Below are positions 52,399-60,230 of a DNA stretch of 64,000 bases, in pieces; the stretch's first letter is position 1, and every line of letters begins with the position of its first letter. The DNA comes from Marinisporobacter sp. (GTDB taxonomy: Bacteria > Bacillota > Clostridia > Peptostreptococcales > Thermotaleaceae): contig JAOARP010000033.1 of NCBI GenBank assembly GCA_025210525.1, positions 1-64,000 of the forward strand, in the 5' to 3' direction. A model generated the notes under the pieces. The model had not been told where the DNA came from, did no database searches, and saw only the letters and a program-made list of their open reading frames with translations. The translations under genes and the position numbers were made by a program.

Positions 52399-52620
52399 CT
52401 ATGCTATATCTACCATAATTTGTTGTGTAACAACACCACCTAAAACTAATCTAGACCCCCTTACGTTTATAATAAACGCTCCATTTGTATTATTAGATAT
52501 AACATTAATCTTAACCCCTGGAGTTAAACCCATATCCTGTAGTTTTTTCTTTAGTTTTGGTCCCCAATTAATCGCATTTAAAATAGCATTTTGTCCTGGA
52601 TTTACCATAGATAATGGCAT
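52399..52620 (-). CDS. feoA: FeoA (copy a)
   Basis: 73 residues. KLKKKLQDMGLTPGVKINVISNNTNGAFIINVRGSRLVLGGVVTQQIMVDI is a FeoA-like domain with K-K-L-x-D-M-G-L-x-P-G. It is somewhat divergent (missing the acidic end). First of the pair in front of feoB copy 2, and the first gene downstream of the internal promoter. Confidence 0.9.
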   Translation of the reverse strand: MPLSMVNPGQNAILNAINWGPKLKKKLQDMGLTPGVKINVISNNTNGAFIINVRGSRLVLGGVVTQQIMVDIA

Positions 52621-52635
52621 ATAACACCCTCCTAT

Positions 52636-53133
52636 CTAATATAATGGCTGTAGGACTTCCTCCTCTTTTATCAAATGATCGTAATTATCATTATCATCGA
52701 TATTGTATGCTAATTGATTATGATTGTCAATAATCTTTGCGTCTTTTTCTATACATTTTTTACATAATCCATAAAACTTTATCCATCCACCCGTAATTTG
52801 AATGTTTTTGTTTTTTGTATGTATTTGATCTAATCTAAAATTTTTTTCTATATTGATTACCTTTGTAGCTTTACATTCTTTGCAAATCAACAAGCAATGA
52901 TTTTTTCCAATCAATTCGAAACTCCTCATCCCTTTATACATATCGCTACAATGAATTTTACCTTTACTCATTAAGGCATCAAGAATTCTATATACCGTTC
53001 TTTGACTGATCTTTTTATTTTTTCCGTGAATCAATGTCATAATTTCTTTTATATTTAACTTTTTACATATATTTTCTTGAAATATTTGATAAATAATCAA
53101 CTGATTTCTAGATAATTCTTTTTTTATTTCCAT
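52636..53133 (-). CDS. Divergent Fur-family regulator with acidic/His tail
   Basis: About 165 residues. The winged helix is recognisable (ISQRTVYRILDALMSKGKIH), as is the zinc ribbon (CKECKATKVINIEKNF and GLCKKC). The His-rich metal site of standard Fur is weaker. A 30-residue tail rich in Asn, Asp and His (DNHNQLAYNIDDNDNYDHL) is encoded by DNA that is itself a promoter with a Fur box. The start is either ATG 53142 or 53133. It lies ten bases after the HD-GYP gene and directly before feoA. Confidence 0.8.
   Translation of the reverse strand: MEIKKELSRNQLIIYQIFQENICKKLNIKEIMTLIHGKNKKISQRTVYRILDALMSKGKIHCSDMYKGMRSFELIGKNHCLLICKECKATKVINIEKNFRLDQIHTKNKNIQITGGWIKFYGLCKKCIEKDAKIIDNHNQLAYNIDDNDNYDHLIKEEEVLQPLY
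52677..52730 (-). promoter_or_regulatory. Internal promoter and Fur box inside the fur-like gene
   Basis: TTGACA (52730-52725), 17 bases, TACAAT (52707-52702), then GATAATGATAATTACGATC (52695-52677), matching the 19-bp Fur consensus at 16 positions. It would drive feoA-feoA-feoB2 independently of the upstream genes. Confidence 0.82.
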
Positions 53134-53151
53134 GTTGATCATGTCCCTCTC

Positions 53152-53766
53152 TTACAAGCATAATCTTATAAATAAATCTACCAATTCTTTATCGAACTGA
53201 CTGCCGGCTCCTACTTTTAGCCTAGCTAATGCATCCTGATTAGATAATGTACCTCTATAGGGGCGGTCTCCAATCATAGCTTCATAAGCATCACAAATAC
53301 TAAATATTCTTACTTTATAAGGAATTTCTTTTCCCTTTAACCCTGAAGGATAACCCTTTCCGTCTACTCTTTCATGATGGTATAAAACATAATGCAAAAG
53401 ATTTTTTGGTGCTTTCATCTCCTTTAAGATTTTATACCCCTCTAGAGGATGTCTTTTAATAACTTCATATTCCTCCTTAGTAAGTTTTGACTTTTTCAAT
53501 AATATTCTATCTGGAATAGTTATTTTACCTATATCATGAATAATTCCTGCATATTCTAATTCTTGTATGTCATCTGAAGAAAGTCCTAGTTTTTCCCCAA
53601 ATATTTTTGCATAGTATCCAACCCTTAATGAATGGTTTTTGGTAAATCCATCTTTTTCTTTTAGCATATCTATAATGATTTGAATATTGAATCGATTTTC
53701 TTCTTTACTATTTCTTAATTGTTTTTGAATTGTTTCCATATGGATTTCTTTTAAGGCCAATACCAT
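53152..53766 (-). CDS. HD-GYP domain c-di-GMP phosphodiesterase
   Basis: About 204 residues, almost entirely the HD-GYP domain with no sensor. It has HSLRVGYYAKIF, the HD pair in IIHDIGKITIPDRIL, HHERVDGKGYPSGLKGKEIPYKVRIFSICDAYEAMIGDRPYR with an intact GYP. All expected metal ligands appear present, so it should hydrolyse c-di-GMP. ATG 53766 is chosen: GGAGGGAGG lies upstream and the region before it is the promoter. First gene of the unit with the fur-like gene and feoA. Confidence 0.9.
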   Translation of the reverse strand: MVLALKEIHMETIQKQLRNSKEENRFNIQIIIDMLKEKDGFTKNHSLRVGYYAKIFGEKLGLSSDDIQELEYAGIIHDIGKITIPDRILLKKSKLTKEEYEVIKRHPLEGYKILKEMKAPKNLLHYVLYHHERVDGKGYPSGLKGKEIPYKVRIFSICDAYEAMIGDRPYRGTLSNQDALARLKVGAGSQFDKELVDLFIRLCL

Positions 53767-53793
53767 TTCCTTAGCCTCCCTCCGTCTCACCAT

Positions 53794-53851
53794 ATTATCA
53801 TTAACGATATTCATTCTCATTTATACTATCATAATATTCTTTTTGTGTAAA
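53794..53851 (-). promoter_or_regulatory. Promoter and Fur-like box of the HD-GYP unit
   Basis: TTTACA (53851-53846), 17 bases, TAGTAT (53828-53823). Just downstream lies GAATGAATATCGTTAATGA followed by TAAT, containing degenerate Fur repeats including TGATAAT. Confidence 0.68.
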
Positions 53852-53886
53852 ATAAATTTTAAAATTATTTTTGGTCATCTTTTCTC

Positions 53887-53935
53887 TTGACAGTCATAAG
53901 AGGGTATTCTACAATATAATTGATAATTGTTTTCA
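53887..53935 (+). promoter_or_regulatory. Promoter and Fur-like box of the GGDEF gene
   Basis: TTGACA (53887-53892), 17 bases, TACAAT (53910-53915), then TGATAATTGTTTTCA (53921-53935), a 7-1-7-like Fur element. The promoter is back to back with that of the HD-GYP unit, 36 bases between their -35 boxes. Confidence 0.75.
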
Positions 53936-53964
53936 TTTGTTTAATAAAGGAGATTGATTTTCAC

Positions 53965-55062
53965 ATGTTAGATCTTAATCATTCTAGAATGAAAATGTTA
54001 GAAGAACTATATCTAGGTATACAATTAATCTTACTACTACTTAGTCTTTTGACTTTTCAACACATTCCTATACATAATTCTATACTTCCTATAAAAAAAT
54101 TTTTATTTATTTACGGTTTTTATTTAGCTTTTTTAGCAATCTATTTTATCCGAAAAACATATTTTCAAAACATCCATCATTTTAATCCAAATTTATTTTT
54201 GTCCCTTATAGATGGCATATTTTTATCTGTATTTTTATATCTATCAAAAGATTTTTTTTATCCTGTATTTCATTTATTTTATATTTATATCACCTTACAA
54301 ACGGTTCGGTTTTATTATAAGAGTTCTTATTTATTTAGTTCTTTTGTCACCCTATGCTACGGAATAATTGTCATCCTACAAAATCCCAAGAATTTATTCT
54401 CTTTAGAATTTCTTATGAACATTTTTTCTTTTTATTTACTAAGCTATGTGTTGGCTTCTATTTTGAAAGAAATGTATCGCTTACAATCACAAACTTCCTT
54501 TATGTTCAAGGAAATCAAAGAAAAAAATGCCGTACTCAATGAGATTGCAACAAAAGATTATCTTACAAACATGTATAATCACAAAAGCTTTTACAAATAT
54601 TTAAAAGACGTGATCAAAGCTTCAGAGTCAAAAAATACACCTTTTTGTCTAACTATAATGGATATTGATAATTTCAAAAAAGTAAATGATACTTATGGTC
54701 ATTTAGCAGGGGATGCTATTTTAAAAGAAATTTCTTCAATGATTCATGATCATATTAGAAAAACAGATATTGCTGCTAGATATGGAGGAGAAGAATTCGC
54801 TATCATCTTTCCTAATACATCTATAGATCAAGCTAAAAAAATTTGCGAAAGAATAAGAAAAACTATTGAAACTCATGTTTTTATTATGAATCAAGAAAAA
54901 ATAAAGATCACCATCAGCGGAGGAGTAGGCTGTGCTAGCATCGCTCCCTCTTCTTCTAATCAGCATAATTTTGTTGAATTAGTAGACAACCTTCTATATG
55001 AAGCAAAACACCTAGGCAAAAACCAATTCAAATGTTCTGAAAAAATCCTATGCTTGGATTAA
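53965..55062 (+). CDS. Membrane diguanylate cyclase (GGDEF)
   Basis: 365 residues. Six hydrophobic segments (about 10-180) form a membrane sensor, followed by a short coiled linker and the GGDEF domain. TKDYLTNMYNHKSF, MDIDNFKKVNDTYGHLAGD and the active ARYGGEEFAIIF are intact. An inhibitory I-site RKTD lies five residues before GGEEF, so product feedback is likely. Synthesises c-di-GMP. ATG 53965 has AAGGAG, with long spacing (12 bases). It diverges from the HD-GYP phosphodiesterase. Confidence 0.92.
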   Translation: MLDLNHSRMKMLEELYLGIQLILLLLSLLTFQHIPIHNSILPIKKFLFIYGFYLAFLAIYFIRKTYFQNIHHFNPNLFLSLIDGIFLSVFLYLSKDFFYPVFHLFYIYITLQTVRFYYKSSYLFSSFVTLCYGIIVILQNPKNLFSLEFLMNIFSFYLLSYVLASILKEMYRLQSQTSFMFKEIKEKNAVLNEIATKDYLTNMYNHKSFYKYLKDVIKASESKNTPFCLTIMDIDNFKKVNDTYGHLAGDAILKEISSMIHDHIRKTDIAARYGGEEFAIIFPNTSIDQAKKICERIRKTIETHVFIMNQEKIKITISGGVGCASIAPSSSNQHNFVELVDNLLYEAKHLGKNQFKCSEKILCLD

Positions 55063-55065
55063 TAT

Positions 55066-55116
55066 AAAAAAACAAGGAAGGAAATGATATCATATCATTT
55101 CCTTCCTTGTTTTTTA
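55066..55116. terminator. Strong bidirectional terminator
   Basis: A near-perfect long hairpin: AACAAGGAAGGAAATGATAT and its complement, with A6/T6 at the ends. Confidence 0.95.
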
Positions 55117-55125
55117 TAAGTACAT

Positions 55126-55425
55126 TTATATACATCTCTTTTTACAATGCTTACAAATATCTAGCTTCATAGCTAAATCACTTCCCGCTCTCTTTGCAAA
55201 TACACATGGAACTTCCATACTTCTTGATTCCTTTTTAATAATATTTGCTAAATTATGTTCAATAAAATCATATAAAACAATAATCATGTCTATATTCATA
55301 GGAATTGTTTTATTTCTCATTCCTTTTTTCCGTCCTGTCCAATGAATATAATCTTCAAACCCTCTTTCGTTTAGTACCTGCGGTATGCTTCCCAATCGAT
55401 CTCCGCCCACGATTAATGCAGTCAT
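55126..55425 (-). CDS. DUF2325 family protein
   Basis: 99 residues. It starts MTALIVGGDRLGSIPQVL, the VGGD-x-x-G/L opening of DUF2325, with TGRKKGM in the middle and KRAGSDL, then CKHCKKRC near the end, which could bind metal. Function of the family is unknown. A near-palindromic Fur box lies at its promoter, so it is likely iron-regulated. Monocistronic, converging on the GGDEF gene's terminator. Confidence 0.82.
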   Translation of the reverse strand: MTALIVGGDRLGSIPQVLNERGFEDYIHWTGRKKGMRNKTIPMNIDMIIVLYDFIEHNLANIIKKESRSMEVPCVFAKRAGSDLAMKLDICKHCKKRCI

Positions 55426-55445
55426 TTTTTCGCCTCCTGTTTTTA

Positions 55446-55493
55446 AATGATATTGATTATCATTATTATATATTTAAATAAATAATCTGTCAA
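55446..55493 (-). promoter_or_regulatory. Promoter and Fur box of the DUF2325 gene
   Basis: TTGACA (55493-55488), 17 bases, TATAAT (55470-55465), both perfect; AATGATAATCAATATCATT (55464-55446) directly follows, 19 bp, matching the Fur box closely. Confidence 0.83.
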
Positions 55494-55586
55494 CCTCTTA
55501 TCTTTAATTAAAAAAACATCGTTACTCCTATCCCATTAGGTAGTATAATTAAAATGATAAAACTTGTTTAATGGGGGGAATATAAA

Positions 55587-56750
55587 ATGATTCAAAAAGT
55601 ATCACAGCTTACTGAAGAAATAAAAACTGAATTAATTGCTTTAAATGAGTATATCTTGAACAATCCTGAATTAGGAAATGAAGAAATGAAAGCATGTAAA
55701 GCCCATGTTGACTTATTAAAAAAACATGGATTTACTCTTGAAGAAAATTATCTAGGCATAAAAACTGCCTTTCGTGCAGAATTTAAAAGTTCAACATCAG
55801 GTCCTACTATCGGATATCTAGCAGAATATGATGCACTTCCTGAAATCGGTCATGGATGTGGTCATAATATTTTAGGTACAACAAGTACCGGTGCAGGTAT
55901 TGTTTTAAGCAAAATCCTATCTTCCATAGGAGGAAAAATTGTTGTATTCGGAACTCCAGCGGAAGAAACTTGTGGAGCTAAGGTAGATATGACCGAAAAA
56001 GGTGCTTTTGATGATATTGATGTGGCTATGATGGCACACCCAGCAGATCATCACTATAAAAGTGGAGATTCTTTAGCTATGGAAGCCATTGAATTTACAT
56101 TCAAAGGAAAGACTGCTCACGCAGCAGCATGTCCTGAAGAAGGAATCAATGCATTAGATGCAGTCATTAATACCTTCAATAATATTAACGCATTAAGAGA
56201 GCACATAAAGTCTACTGCTCGTGTACATGGTATCATTAAAGAGGGAGGTCAAGCTGCAAACATAGTTCCAGACCTAGCCATTGCTCAATTTTATGTAAGA
56301 GCAACAACTAAGACCTATTTAAAAGAGCTTGTAGAAAAGGTAAAAAATTGCGCAACAGGAGCGTCTCTAGCTGCTGGAACAGAGCTTGAAATCCGCAATT
56401 ATGAATATAGCTACGATAATTTAGTAACCAACCAAATTTTATCTAAGATTTATTGCGAAAACCTTGAAAAATTAGGTGTAGAAAAAATTCATGAAGCAAA
56501 AGAGAGCTACGGCTCATTAGATGCTGGAAACGTAAGTCATGTATGTCCTACCATTCATCCTTACTTTTCTATCAGTCAAAAGCCTATCGTTGCCCATACA
56601 ACAACATTTAGAGATGCTACGAATCAGCCTTTTGCTTATGAAAATATGGTAAAAACTATTGGAGCTTTGACTCTTACTGCTGTTGACGTCATAAACAACA
56701 GTGACCTTTTACATACTATACAAAAAGAATTTAAAACTACTGAAAAATAA
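55587..56750 (+). CDS. M20 family amidohydrolase (M20D/AbgB-like)
   Basis: 387 residues. Metal ligands: LAEYDALPEIGHGCGHNIL (Asp, His), PAEETCGAKVDM (Glu), MMAHPADHH (His) and SISQKPIVAHTTTFRDA near the end. The lid domain includes FTFKGKTAHAAACPEEGINALDA. It resembles AbgB and other amidohydrolases acting on N-acyl or aminobenzoyl amino acids. GGGGGGAA precedes the ATG. Stands alone; relation to the AbgT gene at 39 kb is possible but unproven. Confidence 0.9.
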   Translation: MIQKVSQLTEEIKTELIALNEYILNNPELGNEEMKACKAHVDLLKKHGFTLEENYLGIKTAFRAEFKSSTSGPTIGYLAEYDALPEIGHGCGHNILGTTSTGAGIVLSKILSSIGGKIVVFGTPAEETCGAKVDMTEKGAFDDIDVAMMAHPADHHYKSGDSLAMEAIEFTFKGKTAHAAACPEEGINALDAVINTFNNINALREHIKSTARVHGIIKEGGQAANIVPDLAIAQFYVRATTKTYLKELVEKVKNCATGASLAAGTELEIRNYEYSYDNLVTNQILSKIYCENLEKLGVEKIHEAKESYGSLDAGNVSHVCPTIHPYFSISQKPIVAHTTTFRDATNQPFAYENMVKTIGALTLTAVDVINNSDLLHTIQKEFKTTEK

Positions 56751-56767
56751 ACTTTTATCATCATTAC

Positions 56768-56799
56768 AAAACACTCTTGAAATTTTTCAAGAGTGTTTT
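56768..56799. terminator. Bidirectional terminator
   Basis: AAAACACTCTTGAAA pairs with TTTCAAGAGTGTTTT, T-rich on each strand. Confidence 0.9.
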
Positions 56800-56808
56800 A
56801 TTTTTCTA

Positions 56809-57774
56809 TCAGAAAAATTTTAAAATAATAAAATAGGTTAAAACGGACAATACAGAAAACAAAGTACATCCTAAAACAATTACTTTCATACCTTTATCCT
56901 TAATGGTTTTGAAGTTTACCATAAGTCCCATACTAATCATGGCCATCAAAATAAACCAACTACTAAGCTTCGTAAATAGCTTTACTAAAAATGCTGGTAA
57001 AATACCTAATGAAGATATGATTCCTGCTACAATAAAATACAGTACATACATAGGAAAGCTTGCTCTTTTCCCTTCTCCTGACCGATTAAAAACAATTCCT
57101 AAAATAATGGATACAGGGACTAACATAAGAACCCTTGCCATTTTTACAAAGGTACCAATCTCTCCTGATCCTTCTCTTGCAAAAGCTGCTGCTAATGCAT
57201 GTGCCACCCCCTGTAAAGAAATCCCAGACCAAATACCATATTGAATATCTGTCATAGGAGAAACTACCGAAATAGCAGAATAAGCTAAAACACCTATTGC
57301 TCCTAAGAAAGATATAATCGATACAGCAAGTACTGAATCCTCTTCCTTTGCATCTATACAAGGGGTTAATGCTACAATGGCAGATGCCCCACAAATACTT
57401 GATCCTACACCAATTAAAGTTGCTAGCTTCGTATCTGTTTTGAATACTTTTCCTAGTAAATTTACAAAAACTAAAACACTACAAACAACAGCTATCACCA
57501 TCAATAATACACGTGGTCCCAAATTAGCTATTGCAAAAAAGTTTAACTTAAACCCTAAAAGCACAATCCCTACCTTTAATAATTTTTTAAGAGAAAATTT
57601 CACTCCTAGATCTAAGCTTTCCTTCAATCCAAAAGTATTTTTAATAACCATCCCTAGTACAATCCCAATAGTTAATGCTTCTAATTGAAGAACCTCAGAC
57701 ATCCATTCATTGAGTAATTTAGATAATGCGCCAATCATAAAAACAAAAATAAGTCCTGGTATATATTTTTTCAT
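56809..57774 (-). CDS. YeiH/UPF0324-type putative exporter
   Basis: 321 residues, about ten membrane helices. GVKFSLKKLLKVGIVLLGFKLNFFAIANLG, IGVGSSICGASAIVALTPCIDAKEED and VSPMTDIQYGIWSGISLQGVAHALAAAF match the conserved YeiH family. Members are proposed sulfite or sulfate exporters, or export other small anions. ATG 57774 follows AGGAGG by eight bases. Neighbours are a GntR regulator and a serine-dehydratase homologue. Confidence 0.85.
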   Translation of the reverse strand: MKKYIPGLIFVFMIGALSKLLNEWMSEVLQLEALTIGIVLGMVIKNTFGLKESLDLGVKFSLKKLLKVGIVLLGFKLNFFAIANLGPRVLLMVIAVVCSVLVFVNLLGKVFKTDTKLATLIGVGSSICGASAIVALTPCIDAKEEDSVLAVSIISFLGAIGVLAYSAISVVSPMTDIQYGIWSGISLQGVAHALAAAFAREGSGEIGTFVKMARVLMLVPVSIILGIVFNRSGEGKRASFPMYVLYFIVAGIISSLGILPAFLVKLFTKLSSWFILMAMISMGLMVNFKTIKDKGMKVIVLGCTLFSVLSVLTYFIILKFF

Positions 57775-57816
57775 TCTTTCCACCTCCTGAAATTAGGATA
57801 GCAGAAATTATACATT

Positions 57817-57838
57817 ATTAAAAATTATAATTTTTAAT
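57817..57838. promoter_or_regulatory. 22-bp AT palindrome upstream of the YeiH gene
   Basis: ATTAAAAATTA and its exact complement. AT-rich and 43 bases from the start codon; might be an operator, but AT-rich DNA makes chance palindromes plausible. Confidence 0.35.
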
Positions 57839-57946
57839 ATTTATATAATATAATATTATACCTTGCTAAACTTATTATAGATAAACCCTTTCAAGATTTT
57901 AAATTTATGATGAATCCTTCAAACGCCTTAAGGGTACTCTTTTATC

Positions 57947-58639
57947 TTATTTAAATTGCTTTTTTAGTACATGATCTACTAAATGAATATGTCTATGATA
58001 TAATTTTTCTGCTTCTTTCCCATTTCCTCTTTCTAAATACTTTATTATCTTCTCAAAATCAACTACAGTATCTTCTTTTGTTTCATGTCCCGACGTTTTA
58101 AAAACATTTTCATGATCATAAATCCTCTTTATAATCGTCTTCATTATTTCTACAATAATATCATTATGAGTAGATTTAGCTAAAGCCATATGAAATGCCA
58201 AATCTGCCTTTAAAAATTCTCCCGTATTTTCATCAGCATCTTTTATCTCATTTAATATATTTCTTAGATGTTTTATATCTTCTTTCGTTATTCTCTTTAT
58301 GGCTAAACTAATAAATTTTTCCTCTAACAATATACGAACATCCATCAAATCCAGTATAGGTGCCATTTTCAAAGCCTTATCCAAATCTGAATTTGCATAA
58401 GTATTATCCATATAATCACCACATACAAAAGTACCTTTTCTTTCTACTGATTGAAGATACCCCATGGTTGTTAAGTGTTTGACAGCTTCCCTTACAGATG
58501 ATCTACTAACCTGCAACGTCTTTACTAAAGTTCTTTCGGAAGGAAGTTTTTCTCCAATTTTTAGTACTCCACATTCTATTTCATTTTTTATATATTCCGC
58601 TATCTTAAGAGGTGTATTCTTTGATTCATTATTCATCAT
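57947..58639 (-). CDS. GntR (FadR/FCD) transcriptional regulator
   Basis: About 230 residues. Winged helix: PLKIAEYIKNEIECGVLKIGEKLPSERTLVKTLQVSRSSVREAVKHLTTMGYL. FCD domain: helical, with D-x(3)-R-x(3)-E (LMDVRILLEEKF), DLAFHMALAKSTHNDI (His) and RHIHLVDHV (His) as metal/ligand residues. The start is ATG 58639 or 58636 after AAAGGTGAG. A TGGTC-A-GACCA site typical of this subfamily lies before the ornithine-cyclodeaminase-like gene. Effector may be an organic or amino acid. Confidence 0.9.
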   Translation of the reverse strand: MMNNESKNTPLKIAEYIKNEIECGVLKIGEKLPSERTLVKTLQVSRSSVREAVKHLTTMGYLQSVERKGTFVCGDYMDNTYANSDLDKALKMAPILDLMDVRILLEEKFISLAIKRITKEDIKHLRNILNEIKDADENTGEFLKADLAFHMALAKSTHNDIIVEIMKTIIKRIYDHENVFKTSGHETKEDTVVDFEKIIKYLERGNGKEAEKLYHRHIHLVDHVLKKQFK

Positions 58640-58793
58640 TCTCACCTTTATTCAAATTTTTATGCTAACTTATTATACTAACTATTTATCCTATCATACT
58701 ATCATAACCATACTTTTTCTATAAATAAGCTCCACTCATTACTTGATGATCTATATTCATTATGGTAAAGAAATAATGCTCAAAAATCAACTA

Positions 58794-58832
58794 AAAGGTG
58801 TAAAGAAAATCCCTTATCTTCTTTACACCTTT
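58794..58832 (-). terminator. Terminator of the serine-dehydratase-like operon
   Basis: AAAGGTGTAAAGAA pairs with TTCTTTACACCTTT, loop of about 11 bases. Located about 30 bases after the stop. Confidence 0.8.
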
Positions 58833-58863
58833 CGCACTATTCATTCATATCATTATAAATCCT

Positions 58864-60222
58864 TTAAGCTGTTTTTGTGATGGATAACCCTCCATATCCT
58901 GTACATCTAAGGGCTGATGGTAACATTTTACCTACCTTATACATAGATTCAATGGTCTCATCAAGAGGTATGACCTTATCATATCCTGCTAATACCATAT
59001 TAGCACAAGCTATAGCATTACTTCCTGCCATTACATTCTTCCCAAGGCATGGTACTTCTACTCGATCTGCTATAAAAAGACCTATCATCCCTGCTGCTAA
59101 CATCCCTTTCGTAGCATCTTCTATGGTTAAACCAAGTTCCTTAGTAGTTCCTGGTAGACCTCCACAGGAACCTGCAGTAGGTGCTGCTACAATAACCCCC
59201 ATAGCACTTTTTACTTCCATCATAGCAGTTATAAAACTTATCACTTTATTTAACACATTCCCTGGTATTAATTTTCCTTCTCTCTGTTTTTTTTCTATCA
59301 AATGTGCCTGAGGTCCTAATATTCTATCCTCATAAGAAGTTCCTTTTAATCCGCTTTCAATAGATCCATCCATAAGCATAACGATTTGTCTCATCTTTTC
59401 AAAAACTTCTTCCTTAGATATACTCCCTCTATGACTTTCATACAAAGTAGCTAATTCCCATAATTTTAGATTTTCTTTCTCAGCTACTTTAAGCATCTCT
59501 TCTGCATTGATAAAAGGCACTTCACAATTTTTTCTAGACATAATGGGTAATACGGGAGAAAGACACATTACATTTACTACACCACTATTATTTTTTATTT
59601 CTTTTACTATTTTTTCATCTAAAGCCTTGGATCCTTTTATATTGATGAGTGCCTTTCCTTCCTTTGAAATCTGATCACAATAATCTATTTCATAATCACT
59701 CATTTTTATCTGCTCTATAATTTTCTCTGCATATTGAGTATCTTCTATGAATATTAGGCTCTCATAAAAATCTCCTGCTATATTTACCTTAAATCCTTCG
59801 ATCTCTTCATATTGTATCATTCCACCACCAGTGGATATGGAAGTTGTTTCTATTCTTTCACCTTTATCACTAATTAAGGTCATTTTATATGTATTAGGAT
59901 GATCTGCTTCATAATCTACCACATGAAAACTCACACCTAATCCTTTTTCTTTTACTAACTCTAACGCCTTAGGAAGTCTAGGGTCTTGGGGGTCATAATC
60001 AAGCAATCCTCCTACAAGTCCCATATCAGAACCATGCCCATGATAAGTAGTAGCTAATGAACCATTAGGATCAAACTTTACGATCACTTCCTCTAAATTT
60101 CCTTTAACCATTTGGCGACCTAACTTTCCTATTCTAACAGCTGCCGCCACATGAGAGCTAGATGGACCTCTCATAACAGGACCTATCACATCATTGAATA
60201 TACTTGCTGGTTGTTTACTCAT
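58864..60222 (-). CDS. L-serine dehydratase homologue lacking the canonical Fe-S motifs
   Basis: 452 residues. The N-terminal part (to about 230) matches the beta-subunit domain: FNDVIGPVMRGPSSSHVAAAVRIGKL, NGSLATTYHGHGSDMGLVGGLL, then an ACT-like stretch. The C-terminal part has MDGSIESGLKG, VIVAAPTAGSCGGLPGT, VPCLGKNVMAG and LDETIESMYKVGKMLPSALRCTGYGGL. About 60-70 residues between PTAGSCGG and VPC are missing compared with iron-sulfur serine dehydratases, removing the usual GCQGE and LxCDP Cys ligands. Remaining Cys are in SCGG, VPC, IAC and RCTGYGG. Its role is probably an elimination on a related amino acid. Coupled with the ornithine-cyclodeaminase-like gene eight bases upstream. Confidence 0.72.
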   Translation of the reverse strand: MSKQPASIFNDVIGPVMRGPSSSHVAAAVRIGKLGRQMVKGNLEEVIVKFDPNGSLATTYHGHGSDMGLVGGLLDYDPQDPRLPKALELVKEKGLGVSFHVVDYEADHPNTYKMTLISDKGERIETTSISTGGGMIQYEEIEGFKVNIAGDFYESLIFIEDTQYAEKIIEQIKMSDYEIDYCDQISKEGKALINIKGSKALDEKIVKEIKNNSGVVNVMCLSPVLPIMSRKNCEVPFINAEEMLKVAEKENLKLWELATLYESHRGSISKEEVFEKMRQIVMLMDGSIESGLKGTSYEDRILGPQAHLIEKKQREGKLIPGNVLNKVISFITAMMEVKSAMGVIVAAPTAGSCGGLPGTTKELGLTIEDATKGMLAAGMIGLFIADRVEVPCLGKNVMAGSNAIACANMVLAGYDKVIPLDETIESMYKVGKMLPSALRCTGYGGLSITKTA

Positions 60223-60230
60223 CTTCTCAC

